The position numbers were made by a program, and so were the translations under genes. 35,421 bases of DNA from Allobacillus saliphilus. Its GTDB lineage: Bacteria > Bacillota > Bacilli > Bacillales > Alkalibacillaceae. The stretch spans positions 1-35,421 of the forward strand of contig NZ_JAGSIE010000013.1 of assembly GCF_018138385.1 (NCBI RefSeq), written 5' to 3'. Shown here in pieces: positions 10,445-18,510 of the stretch (positions are counted from its first letter, which is position 1; the number at the start of each line of letters is the position of its first letter). Below the pieces are notes generated by a model. It was given only the letters and a program-made list of their open reading frames with translations. It was not told where the DNA came from and made no database searches.

Positions 10445-11554
10445 ATGAAAACAGCAAAAGTCCAAGACCTCAATGAAGGAGACATACTAGCAAGGCCAAT
10501 TACTGATTCATATGGTAGAGTGCTTCTGCAAAAAGGCGTTAAGTTTACAAATCGGATCATCCAACGGCTAGCGGATTTTCAATTTAAATATGTCTATGTC
10601 CAAGATGAATTGACAGAAGACATTTATCCTCAAAACCTGTTGGATGATCAAGTTAGATTTGAAACGATTCATCATATTCGTGAGTCTTTTCGTGCATTTA
10701 ATGAACAACCGACAAACTTAAAGCAACACCAATACGTCTTGGAAAAGTCATTGAATGAAGTGCAGAAAAAAGTTGAGGAAATCAATAAGATTATCCAAGA
10801 CAACGATGAAATTTTATCGATCATGTCAGACTTATTTCTGTACGATGATTATGTGTACATGCACTCATTAAATGTAACGGTATATTCGCTCGCTCTTGCA
10901 AACGAGCTTGACTATCCGAAACATAAAATCGAGCAAATCGGCATTGGCGCATTATTGCATGATTTAGGAAAAACACAAGTGCCTAAAGCAATTTTACATA
11001 AACCTGGAAAATTGACGGATTTAGAATTCTCGATTATCAAAGAACATACCGTCTACGGCTATGACTTGCTCAAGCAGGCGCACTTCCTTTCGAACGAAGT
11101 GAAATACTGTGTCGTTCAGCACCATGAGCGGTTAAACGGAAGCGGTTATCCGTATGGTCTAGTCGGTCCAAATATTCATCCGTATGCACAAATCCTTGCG
11201 GTTGCTGACGTATTCGATGCTGTTACAACGAATAGAGTATATCGACGAGGTATGTTACCGCATGAAGGCTTGGAGATTTTGTATTCTGGAAGCGGTGAAT
11301 TGTTCCGACCAGAATATGTTGATTTATTTCGACGAACGATCTCCATTTATCCTAATGGCGCAGAAGTTGAATTAAGTAATGGAGCAAAAGGAGTTATATG
11401 CGAACAAAATAAACATTTACCAGACCGACCGAAAGTGCGTGTTTTGGAAAATGAAGAAGGAAAGCTACATAAAAGCCAAGTTTATGAAATCAATCTAGCA
11501 ACAAGCTTAGATATTATGATCACTCGATGTAATGTAAGTTCTATTAATGAATGA
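10445..11554 (+). CDS. HD-GYP domain phosphodiesterase
   Basis: The C-terminal two thirds of this 369-residue protein is an HD-GYP domain, the class that degrades cyclic di-GMP (and in some members related dinucleotides). The metal ligands are present: His140, His172-Asp173 in LLHDLGK, His201, and His226-His227 followed by NGSGYP (GYP at 234-236). The first 100 residues hold no recognisable sensor domain, and about 75 residues after the HD-GYP core are unassigned. There are no membrane segments. It begins after a short gap from yunC with its own ribosome binding site GATGGGGA and ends in a strong terminator. Catalytic activity is likely because all motif residues are intact. Confidence 0.9.
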   Translation: MKTAKVQDLNEGDILARPITDSYGRVLLQKGVKFTNRIIQRLADFQFKYVYVQDELTEDIYPQNLLDDQVRFETIHHIRESFRAFNEQPTNLKQHQYVLEKSLNEVQKKVEEINKIIQDNDEILSIMSDLFLYDDYVYMHSLNVTVYSLALANELDYPKHKIEQIGIGALLHDLGKTQVPKAILHKPGKLTDLEFSIIKEHTVYGYDLLKQAHFLSNEVKYCVVQHHERLNGSGYPYGLVGPNIHPYAQILAVADVFDAVTTNRVYRRGMLPHEGLEILYSGSGELFRPEYVDLFRRTISIYPNGAEVELSNGAKGVICEQNKHLPDRPKVRVLENEEGKLHKSQVYEINLATSLDIMITRCNVSSINE

Positions 11555-11555
11555 A

Positions 11556-11579
11556 GACTCGCCCGGTGGCGAGTCTTTT
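11556..11579 (+). terminator. Terminator behind the HD-GYP gene
   Basis: A perfect 8-bp stem, GACTCGCC at 11556-11563 with GGCGAGTC at 11568-11575, is followed by TTTTC. It begins one base after the stop codon; repeat array C starts 32 bases further on. Confidence 0.9.
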
Positions 11580-11610
11580 CTAGTTTATTGAAACCTTCAA
11601 GTAGTATGTG

Positions 11611-11884
11611 TTTATCGACAGTAAGGATGCCTTTATCAACAGTTGACGAGCGCTTATCGACAGTGAGCGCGGCGGTATCAACAGTTGGCGAGCGCTTATC
11701 GACAGTCAGCGCACGTTTATCAACAGTCAGCGATCGCTTATCGTCAGTTAGAGCAGCTTTATCAACAGTCAGCGATTATTTATCGACAATCAGCACGCGT
11801 CTATCAACAGTTAGCGATCGTTTATCGACAGTCAGCCCAAGTTTATCAACAGTCAGAACCCCTTGTATCATCAGTTAGAACACC
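11611..11884. repeat. 21-nt tandem repeat array C
   Basis: Twelve 21-base units run without interruption from 11611 to 11862, with a thirteenth, 22-base unit to 11884. The core is TTATCRACAGTNAGCG followed by variable bases. The R position alternates strictly: units 1, 3, 5, 7, 9 and 11 have G, and units 2, 4, 6, 8, 10 and 12 have A, so the true period is 42 bases. Open frames in this stretch (for example a plus frame reading repeated LSTVS) follow from the 21-base period; they lack a ribosome binding site and a normal start, so I do not call a protein. It lies between the HD-GYP terminator and yunB. Confidence 0.93.
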
Positions 11885-11958
11885 TAATACATGGACAAGC
11901 CTATAGAGTCATGTCCTCTTACCTTGATGCATAAACTTCAATGTAAGGGGGTTTTCGT

Positions 11959-12756
11959 GTGCGCAGACGACCGAGTAAGCTAGTTTGGAAGAAACGAAAG
12001 CCAAAAAGTTTAGGCCAAATATTAATGATGACTTTTGTTGTATTTGTTTGCTCGCTTATTCTGTCTGTCTGGGTGATTGATAAAGGGATTGAACCGACGT
12101 TAATTGATATCGCGGAAAGAAAAACAAGTCAATTTGCCCGAGAGGCTATAAACGAAGCAGTCAGTAAGCGAATTGTTGATGACCTGCAAGTTGAAGATTT
12201 GGTTCAAATTGAAACAGACAACGATGGTGAAATTGTGTCGGTTGGTTGGAATGCGGTTGTTGTAAACCGTGTTTTACGAAACACGACATTTCGAGTGCAA
12301 AACTTTTTGAAGCGGATTGAGCGTGGTGAAATTACGCCAGAGGACTCGCTAGATTTTGATATTGATGATGATGTCGTCATTCAAGAGGATACCGTTGAAG
12401 AACATCGAGCGATTGTACGAATTCCTATTGGGCAAGCAACAGGAAACACGTTGTTAGCTAATCTCGGTCCCCAAGTACCTGTCCATTTCAGTGTAGTCGG
12501 TGATGTTCAATCCGATTTTCGACGGAAGATAACGGAATATGGGATTAATAATGCGATGATTGAATTATCGATTCACATTCAAGCAAACGTGCAAATCGTT
12601 ATCCCTTTTTCAACCAAAACAACAGTCGTTGAGACGGACATACCCGTATATGTAGGAGTCATTCCAGGAAAAGTCCCGAACTTTTATAGTTCAGGAAGCG
12701 ACTCTTCATCAGACATTGATCTAGCTGTACCTCCCGAAGAATTTACAGGGCAATAG
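11959..12756 (+). CDS. yunB: Sporulation protein YunB
   Basis: The 265-residue protein matches YunB, a mother-cell sporulation protein of spore-forming bacilli whose exact role is not settled. After a basic N-terminus there is one membrane segment at about residues 24-44 (MMTFVVFVCSLILSVWVI), followed by a domain beginning near IAERKTSQFAREAINEAV, a pattern shared with other sporulation proteins of this type. The start is the GTG at 11959, supported by AAGGGGG just upstream. The protein would be anchored in the membrane with most of it outside the cytoplasm. Its presence supports a spore-forming host. Confidence 0.85.
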   Translation: MRRRPSKLVWKKRKPKSLGQILMMTFVVFVCSLILSVWVIDKGIEPTLIDIAERKTSQFAREAINEAVSKRIVDDLQVEDLVQIETDNDGEIVSVGWNAVVVNRVLRNTTFRVQNFLKRIERGEITPEDSLDFDIDDDVVIQEDTVEEHRAIVRIPIGQATGNTLLANLGPQVPVHFSVVGDVQSDFRRKITEYGINNAMIELSIHIQANVQIVIPFSTKTTVVETDIPVYVGVIPGKVPNFYSSGSDSSSDIDLAVPPEEFTGQ

Positions 12757-12770
12757 AAGTATGCTATATT
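12742..12770 (+). promoter_or_regulatory. Candidate promoter of the lysine riboswitch and lysW
   Basis: TTTACA at 12742-12747 and TATATT at 12765-12770 are spaced by 17 bases. The -35 element lies within the last codons of yunB. Transcription would begin near 12777, about 40 bases before the riboswitch. Confidence 0.6.
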
Positions 12771-12814
12771 AACGATACGAGTAAAAATGAAAATTAAATA
12801 GATAATACACCACC

Positions 12815-12986
12815 ACTGATGGGGTAGAGGCGCAATTAACAAGAGTAATCTATGCGAGGGTGACACCAAAGACCATAAATGAAAGGGTTAATTGCCGAAG
12901 TATGATTGCAGTCACGGCATTCATGCTGGAATGTACTTGAAGAAAGTGCATTCTCTCGTACCGAAATAACGGGGAGCTACAGATCG
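12815..12986 (+). ncRNA. Lysine riboswitch (L box)
   Basis: The conserved lysine riboswitch landmarks appear in order: TAGAGGCGC at 12825-12833, AAGAGTA at 12841-12847, GAAAGGG at 12881-12887, TGCCGAAGT at 12893-12901, GCTGGA at 12925-12930 and GGGGAGCTAC at 12971-12980. This is the class I know upstream of lysine biosynthesis and lysine transport genes; lysine binding represses. Here it is followed at once by an intrinsic terminator and then by an NhaC-type transporter, so it should shut off that gene by premature termination when lysine is plentiful. End points are approximate. Confidence 0.93.
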
Positions 12987-12999
12987 GGGAAATGGACCA

Positions 13000-13036
13000 A
13001 AAGTAATGGTAGATTTCTCTATCATTACTTTTTTTA
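13000..13036 (+). terminator. Riboswitch-controlled terminator before lysW
   Basis: AAGTAATGGTAGA at 13001-13013 pairs, with one wobble, with TCTATCATTACTT at 13018-13030, followed by a run of Ts. Its place between the lysine riboswitch and the transporter start makes it the expression platform; an alternative antiterminator was not worked out. Confidence 0.88.
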
Positions 13037-13151
13037 TTTGTGAAAAATCAAAATCCTAAAATATTTTCCGTCAGAAGAAAATAAGCTAGTAGTAAGTCCA
13101 AGAAATAGTTAGTAAAGAATGAATCACATTACACAAAAAGGAGTGGGGTTA

Positions 13152-14705
13152 ATGGAGGGAACAATATTTTCATTAATACCGCCGATTTTAATGATTATCC
13201 TCGTGCTGCTTACGCGAAAAGTATTGCTTTCGCTTGGCGCAGGAATTATCGTCGGGGCGTTAATGATCGAGAGTTTTGATGTTTTAGAAACGATCAAACG
13301 TATTTGGTTCACGTTTCAAGAGTTATTTTATGCAGAAGGTTCTTGGGATTTATGGAGCATCCAGCTAATTATCTTTTTATTATTTTTAGGTATGTTAATT
13401 GCTTTCTTAACAGCATCTGGCGGAGCAAAAGCTTTTGGAGATTGGGCGATTCACAAAATTCGCACACGCGAAGGTTCACAGTACATGACGGGTTTGTTAG
13501 GAATGGGAATCTTCATCGATGACTATTTCAACAGCTTGACGATTGGTCAAGTCTCTCGTCCAGTTACCGATCGACATCGTGTATCCCGTGCGAAACTCGC
13601 TTACCTAATTGATTCAACATCAGCACCGGTAACGGTTTTATCGCCAATTTCAAGTTGGGGTGCTTATATTATCGGGATTATCGCGACGATTATTTCTACA
13701 AATGAGTTGACGAATTACCAGGCGTTTAATTCCTTCATTCAAATGGTACCGTATAACTTTTATGCAATTTCTGCCATTTTACTCGTATTTTTAGTTGCTT
13801 GGTTGAACTTAGATATCGGACCGATGAAAAAACATGAAGATCGTGCGAAAGAAACAGGTCAGTTGGTTGACCCAGACAACGATGATATACCAGGGGATTT
13901 ACAATCAGAAATCTACGAAAATACGTTAGGGAAAGTCAGTCATTTGATGATTCCAATCGTCGTATTGATCGTTGTGACACTATCAATGATGATTTACACG
14001 GGTATTCAAGCAAGTGGAGAAACGAATTTAATTTCTATTTTTGCTGATACAGACGTTAACCTATCGTTAGTTGTCGGTGGATTCGTCGCGTTACTCGTAT
14101 CAATCATTTTTTATTTCACACAAAACGGTGAAAAAACAAGTTTTGCTCGAGTAAGTATCGAAGGCATAAAAGCAATGTTGCCAGCTATTTATATATTAGT
14201 TTTAGCTTGGATGATTGTTTCCATCATCGGCGCTATTGGAACAGATGCTTATTTGTCAGGATTAGTGGAAAGATCGAATATCGATGTTGCTTACTTGCCA
14301 TTTTTACTCTTCATCGTCAGTGGTTTCATGGCCTTTTCAACAGGGACCTCATGGGGAACATTTGGCATTATGCTACCGATTGCTGGATCGATGGCAGTGA
14401 CGCTTGATCCGGGTTTATTCATACCAGCATTGGCAGCAGTACTGGCCGGATCGGTATTCGGAGACCATTGTTCACCGATCTCTGATACATCAGTTTTATC
14501 ATCAACCGGTGCAGGAGCAAACCATATCGATCACGTTTTAACACAAATTCCTTATGCCATATTAGCAGCAATAGCTTCAAGTATAGGTTACCTCCTGTTC
14601 GCATGGACGGATTCCTTGTTATTGTCGTTAATCGTTACGATTGCTGCATTAGTTCTATTAGCCTATTTGGCAAAACAATTATTGATGAAAAAAGATACCG
14701 CATAA
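13152..14705 (+). CDS. lysW: NhaC-family transporter, predicted lysine transporter LysW
   Basis: The 517-residue integral membrane protein belongs to the NhaC branch of the ion transporter superfamily, with about twelve hydrophobic segments and family motifs such as GMGIFIDDYFNSLTIGQV, DSTSAPVTVLSPISSWG and SVFGDHCSPISDTSVLSS. NhaC members exchange sodium for protons or carry organic substrates. The lysine riboswitch directly upstream points to lysine uptake: NhaC-like genes under this riboswitch have been predicted in the literature to be lysine transporters and named LysW. The start is placed at 13152, nine bases after AAGGAG; an in-frame ATG at 13119 lacks a site. It is a single-gene transcript with its own terminator. 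Confidence 0.85.
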   Translation: MEGTIFSLIPPILMIILVLLTRKVLLSLGAGIIVGALMIESFDVLETIKRIWFTFQELFYAEGSWDLWSIQLIIFLLFLGMLIAFLTASGGAKAFGDWAIHKIRTREGSQYMTGLLGMGIFIDDYFNSLTIGQVSRPVTDRHRVSRAKLAYLIDSTSAPVTVLSPISSWGAYIIGIIATIISTNELTNYQAFNSFIQMVPYNFYAISAILLVFLVAWLNLDIGPMKKHEDRAKETGQLVDPDNDDIPGDLQSEIYENTLGKVSHLMIPIVVLIVVTLSMMIYTGIQASGETNLISIFADTDVNLSLVVGGFVALLVSIIFYFTQNGEKTSFARVSIEGIKAMLPAIYILVLAWMIVSIIGAIGTDAYLSGLVERSNIDVAYLPFLLFIVSGFMAFSTGTSWGTFGIMLPIAGSMAVTLDPGLFIPALAAVLAGSVFGDHCSPISDTSVLSSTGAGANHIDHVLTQIPYAILAAIASSIGYLLFAWTDSLLLSLIVTIAALVLLAYLAKQLLMKKDTA

Positions 14706-14717
14706 AATAAGCTCAAA

Positions 14718-14760
14718 GCCGCTTTGATTACGGATTAAATCGTAATTAAAGCGGTTTTAT
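14718..14760 (+). terminator. Terminator behind lysW
   Basis: GCCGCTTTGATTACG at 14718-14732 pairs with CGTAATTAAAGCGGT at 14741-14755 through two wobble pairs, followed by TTTATTT. Confidence 0.85.
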
Positions 14761-14823
14761 TTATGTGGAAAAACTAGGAATTTTTTACCTATCTATTTAA
14801 ATATTTCTTCTTATCAAAATACT

Positions 14824-14852
14824 TTGACAATAATTAAATATCCTATTATAAT
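14824..14852 (+). promoter_or_regulatory. Consensus sigma-A promoter of metP-metS
   Basis: TTGACA at 14824-14829 and TATAAT at 14847-14852 match the consensus perfectly with the ideal 17-base spacer. Transcription should start near 14859. The leader of about 90 bases contains an inverted repeat, TGCGAG at 14868-14873 with CTCGCA at 14900-14905, so expression may be limited after initiation or by a repressor. Confidence 0.85.
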
Positions 14853-14949
14853 AAGCAAATAAGTAGTTGCGAGTATTCTGAACTTTTAAACATTAAGTGC
14901 TCGCATGCTACATAGAATTTCAGTATAAATATCGAAAGGGGAGAGAAAC

Positions 14950-16473
14950 ATGAACGAACGTTCACAGTGGGGAACTAGGCTAGGATTCCTTCTTGCGGCG
15001 ATGGGATCGGCGATTGGTTTAGGTAATATTTGGCGCTTCCCCGCAGTCGCGTATGAAAATGGTGGTGGAGCATTTTTTATTCCGTACTTATTTGCTTTAT
15101 TAACTGCTGGTATACCGCTTCTCATCATGGAATATACAATCGGACATAAGTATCGAGGATCTGCGCCACGGTCTTTAGGTGGCATCAGTAAAGGTTTCGA
15201 ATGGATTGGTTGGTGGCAAGTATTAATTTCCTTTGTCATTTCAACATACTACGCGGTCATTATTGCATGGGCAGTTATGTACGCTTACTTTTCATTCGGA
15301 CAACAGTGGGGAGACGATACAGGTGGCTTCTTAACCGGTAACTTCTTGGAAATGACGGATCCTGGAAAATTCGGGAGCATCGTTCCGTCTGTATTCATTC
15401 CACTAATCTTTATCTGGGTAGTCGTTCTAGGTGTCTTAGTTCGCGGAGTTAGAAGAGGAATTGAGGTTGCAAACAAAATCTTCATTCCGACATTGGCCGT
15501 CTTATTCTTAATCATCGTAATTCGAGCGGTCACACTAGACGGTGCATTAGATGGTTTGAATGCATTCTTCCAACCGAATTGGGATCAAATCATGAGTGGC
15601 CAAGTTTGGGTCGCCGCCTACGGGCAAATTTTCTTTAGTTTATCGATCGGGTTTGCGATCATGATTACTTATTCTTCTTATTTAGGAAGAAAATCAGACA
15701 TTACGAATAACGCATTTATTACAGGTTTTGCGAACTCTTCTTTTGAATTGCTTGCAGGAATCGGAGTCTTCGCAGCACTCGGATTCATGGCTATGGCAAC
15801 AGGCCAAAATGTTACGGACGAAGGATTCGTTCAAGGCGGAATTATGTTGGCGTTTGCCGTGTTCCCGGAGATCATTAACCAAATGCCATTCTTACCAGGT
15901 GTGTTCGGTTTCTTGTTCTTCGCGTCACTTGTCTTGGCAGGTCTATCCTCATTGATTTCGATTTCAGAAACTTATATTGCAGGGGTTTCTGAGAAATTTA
16001 ACATTTCTCGTACGAAATCCGTTATGTTTGGTGGAGGTCTTGCTGCATTAATTTCAATTGCTTATGCAACGCAAGGCGGACTTGTATTGCTTGATACCGT
16101 TGACCACTTTATTAATAACTACGGTGTAGCATTAGCCGGTCTGTTTGAAGTTGTAGCGGTCGCATGGTTTGCAAAAGGATTGAAAGATCTTCAATCACAC
16201 GCAAACTCGGTTTCGGATATTGCGTTGGGTGCTTGGTGGAGAGTTTCTCTTGGTGTCATCACGCCAGTAGTTTTAGGGTACATGATGCTACAAAACATCA
16301 AATCAGAAATCTCAGCTGCATATGAAGGTTATCCATTAGACTTCCTGTTCAACTTCGGTTGGGTAGTTGCAATTGGAGCCATGATGGTTGGTGCATTGTT
16401 CGCAACGAAAAAATGGCCAGCTCAGCAAGTGAATCAAGCAGCTGATGACGAAGATGAGGAGGTGGCGAACTAA
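14950..16473 (+). CDS. metP: MetP-type sodium-dependent amino acid transporter (NSS family)
   Basis: The 507-residue membrane protein is a neurotransmitter:sodium symporter family member. The N-terminal signature GSAIGLGNIWRFPAVAYENG, which lines the sodium and substrate sites in this family, is intact. About eleven or twelve membrane segments follow and the tail is acidic. The gene overlaps by one base a tiny gene coding for a MetS-type small subunit, which identifies it with the two-component methionine/alanine importers described as MetPS in corynebacteria. AAAGGGGAG precedes the ATG. Substrate preference among methionine, alanine and other neutral amino acids cannot be read from the sequence. 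Confidence 0.9.
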   Translation: MNERSQWGTRLGFLLAAMGSAIGLGNIWRFPAVAYENGGGAFFIPYLFALLTAGIPLLIMEYTIGHKYRGSAPRSLGGISKGFEWIGWWQVLISFVISTYYAVIIAWAVMYAYFSFGQQWGDDTGGFLTGNFLEMTDPGKFGSIVPSVFIPLIFIWVVVLGVLVRGVRRGIEVANKIFIPTLAVLFLIIVIRAVTLDGALDGLNAFFQPNWDQIMSGQVWVAAYGQIFFSLSIGFAIMITYSSYLGRKSDITNNAFITGFANSSFELLAGIGVFAALGFMAMATGQNVTDEGFVQGGIMLAFAVFPEIINQMPFLPGVFGFLFFASLVLAGLSSLISISETYIAGVSEKFNISRTKSVMFGGGLAALISIAYATQGGLVLLDTVDHFINNYGVALAGLFEVVAVAWFAKGLKDLQSHANSVSDIALGAWWRVSLGVITPVVLGYMMLQNIKSEISAAYEGYPLDFLFNFGWVVAIGAMMVGALFATKKWPAQQVNQAADDEDEEVAN

Positions 16474-16577
16474 TGTCAGCCGGAGCCGTAGTGATGATGA
16501 TCTTAGGAATGCTTATTATTTGGGGAGGATTAGCCTCAAGTATTGTTTATGCAAGGAAGAAAGCAAAAGAAAGCTAA
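16473..16577 (+). CDS. metS: MetS, small subunit of the NSS amino acid importer
   Basis: This 34-residue peptide starts MSAGAVVMMILGM, forms one membrane helix with a conserved WGG, and ends in a short basic tail (YARKKAKES). That is the pattern of the methionine/alanine import family small subunit, needed for activity of the partner transporter MetP. The ATG overlaps the metP stop (TAATG), and GAGGAGGTGG inside the end of metP is its ribosome binding site. The overlap argues for coupled translation and a fixed ratio of the two subunits. Confidence 0.92.
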   Translation: MSAGAVVMMILGMLIIWGGLASSIVYARKKAKES

Positions 16578-16595
16578 ATATATGCTACGTGCAAG

Positions 16596-16635
16596 AACGG
16601 TTGCTGGTGTTTCATACATCAGCAACCGTTTTTTA
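16596..16635 (+). terminator. Terminator behind metS
   Basis: AACGGTTGCTGGTGT at 16596-16610 pairs, with one wobble, with ACATCAGCAACCGTT at 16616-16630, followed by TTTTT. Confidence 0.92.
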
Positions 16636-16697
16636 TTGATTCAAAACAGTTGACGATAGGATTGTTAAAAATAATTAAAAAATTTTGTGAATAAGGG

Positions 16698-16726
16698 TTG
16701 ATTTTTTAATTTGTAGTACATATACT
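16698..16726 (+). promoter_or_regulatory. Promoter of the cysteine-rich peptide and possibly aceBA
   Basis: TTGATT at 16698-16703 and TATACT at 16721-16726 are 17 bases apart. Immediately over the expected transcription start lies the palindrome CTGTT-TTAT-AACAG at 16725-16738, which is well placed to be an operator. The transcript would enter the 31-residue gene and could run on into aceB, since no clear terminator lies between. Confidence 0.6.
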
Positions 16727-16779
16727 GTTTTATAACAGAAGTAAATAATAATAGTTGTACTATAGAAGGAGGGTTCATA

Positions 16780-16875
16780 GTGAAACAGACTTCTTGCTGT
16801 GAATGCGGAAAAGTTATTGAGCATAACTGTCAGCATCTTGTATGTGAACACTGTTTATCAAAAAGAGCTGAGTAA
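16780..16875 (+). CDS. 31-residue cysteine-rich (zinc-ribbon-like) protein
   Basis: A GTG-started open frame of 31 residues has an excellent ribosome binding site (GAAGGAGGG, nine bases upstream) and its own promoter. The peptide contains six cysteines and three histidines: Cys6, Cys7, Cys9, His15, Cys17, His19, Cys22, His24 and Cys25. The CxxC-like pairs CECG and CEHC suggest binding of zinc or another metal. I do not recognise the family; small Bacillus proteins of the YhfH type have a loosely similar CxxCGK...CxxC layout. It sits between metS and aceB, in the aceB direction. It could be a metal-binding regulator, a leader peptide, or an ordinary small protein. Confidence 0.65.
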   Translation: MKQTSCCECGKVIEHNCQHLVCEHCLSKRAE

Positions 16876-16947
16876 TTTTTTTGCTCACACTGTGTTAGTA
16901 CAAAATAAATAAAATAATTATGTAGTATAACAATAGGGGTGCAAAGG

Positions 16948-18507
16948 ATGTCTACGACTGATTTATCGAAATCATATGAGCAAGTGAAACAAGTGGAGAA
17001 AGAGATTCTAACAGAAGGTGCAGTTGATTTTCTTCACAAACTACACAAAAATTTTAACGATAAACGAAAAGCTCTTTTGGAACAACGTGAAAAAGCGCAA
17101 GAGGATTTAAATCAAGGAGCGACGTTACACTTTTTGGAGGAAACAAAAAATATTCGTGAAAGTGATTGGACGATTGCTGATTTACCAGAAGACCTTCAAG
17201 ATCGACGAGTAGAAATTACCGGACCAGTTGACCGTAAAATGATTATTAACGCACTGAACTCAGGAGCGAAAACGTTCATGGCAGATTTTGAGGATTCTTC
17301 CAGTCCGACATGGAGCAACATGATCAACGGGCAAAAAAACCTCAAAGACGCTGTTCGTCGAGAGATTGATTTTACAGCTGATAACGGAAAGTCTTATCAA
17401 TTGAATGAAAATACAGCAGTCCTCATCGTTCGCCCGCGTGGTTGGCATTTAGAAGAAAGCCACCTAACGGTAGAAAATGAAGCGATGTCAGGGAGTCTTG
17501 TTGATTTTGGTTTGTATTTTTATCACAATGCAAAGAAATTGATTGAGCAAGGTTCTGGTCCATATTTTTATTTGCCTAAATTGGAAAATCACCAGGAAGC
17601 AAGGTTGTGGAATGACGTTTTTGTCTTCGCACAAAACGAGCTAGGAATACCTCAAGGAACCATTAAAGCGACAGTACTCATTGAAACCATTTCCGCAGCG
17701 TTTGAAATGGATGAGATTTTATATGAGTTAAAAGATCATTCAGCCGGATTAAATTGCGGTCGTTGGGATTACATTTTCAGCTATATTAAGAAGTTTCAAA
17801 ACCACGAACATGTACTCTTTCCCGATCGCAAATTGGTGACAATGGAAGTACCTTTTATGAGAGCGTATTCATTACTGACGATCAAAACTTGTCACAAAAG
17901 AAATGCCCCGGCTATCGGTGGAATGGCAGCGCAAATTCCTGTAAAAAATGACGAAGCCAAAAACAAAGAGGCCTATGATAAAGTCCGAAATGATAAATTA
18001 CGTGAAGTAAAAGATGGCCATGACGGCACATGGGTGGCTCATCCTGCGATGGTTGAGCTCGTGAAAGAGATTTTTAACGAGCATATGCCGACAAAAAATC
18101 AAATCCATCGCCAATTAAATGATTTGAACGTGACGGAGGAACAGTTACTTGAAGTGCCAGAAGGGCCGATTACCGAAGGGGGTCTTCGGGCGAATATCGA
18201 AATCGGCATTCAATATATTTCAGCTTGGTTAGCCGGTCGTGGAGCGGTCCCATTAAATAATTTAATGGAAGATGCAGCGACAGCAGAAATTTCACGTGCG
18301 CAAGTATGGCAGTGGATCAAGCATCCTGAAGGAAAGCTTGAAACGGGAGAGAAAGTGACTATTGAATTGGTGAATGATTTATTGGATGAAGAGTTAAAGG
18401 AAAACCATCCTGAAGCGACCAAACTATTCTTAGAACTTATTCAACAAGAAACGTTTGAATCATTTTTAACATTACCAGCTTATCACGTATTACAGGAAGG
18501 GGAATAA
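16948..18507 (+). CDS. aceB: Malate synthase A
   Basis: Malate synthase joins glyoxylate and acetyl-CoA to form malate, the second step of the glyoxylate shunt, allowing growth on acetate or fatty acids. The protein has about 519 residues, the usual length for the A form. The family signature is visible around [17 protein letters not shown] (near residues 266-282), and [13 protein letters not shown] and [10 protein letters not shown] are also typical. I prefer the ATG at 16948, spaced seven bases from AGGGGTG; a GTG at 16939 would add three residues. The gene is followed by aceA after three bases, so both are made from one message. Confidence 0.96.
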   Translation: MSTTDLSKSYEQVKQVEKEILTEGAVDFLHKLHKNFNDKRKALLEQREKAQEDLNQGATLHFLEETKNIRESDWTIADLPEDLQDRRVEITGPVDRKMIINALNSGAKTFMADFEDSSSPTWSNMINGQKNLKDAVRREIDFTADNGKSYQLNENTAVLIVRPRGWHLEESHLTVENEAMSGSLVDFGLYFYHNAKKLIEQGSGPYFYLPKLENHQEARLWNDVFVFAQNELGIPQGTIKATVLIETISAAFEMDEILYELKDHSAGLNCGRWDYIFSYIKKFQNHEHVLFPDRKLVTMEVPFMRAYSLLTIKTCHKRNAPAIGGMAAQIPVKNDEAKNKEAYDKVRNDKLREVKDGHDGTWVAHPAMVELVKEIFNEHMPTKNQIHRQLNDLNVTEEQLLEVPEGPITEGGLRANIEIGIQYISAWLAGRGAVPLNNLMEDAATAEISRAQVWQWIKHPEGKLETGEKVTIELVNDLLDEELKENHPEATKLFLELIQQETFESFLTLPAYHVLQEGE

Positions 18508-18510
18508 AAG

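Noticed and set aside
11588-11906. Open frames over array C reading repeated LSTVS or YRQSA units
   Set aside because: The 21-base period keeps several frames open at once; the longest begins at a TTG without a ribosome binding site. Treated as non-coding repeat.
13119-13151. Upstream ATG start for the NhaC-type gene
   Set aside because: No ribosome binding site precedes it, while AAGGAG precedes the ATG at 13152.
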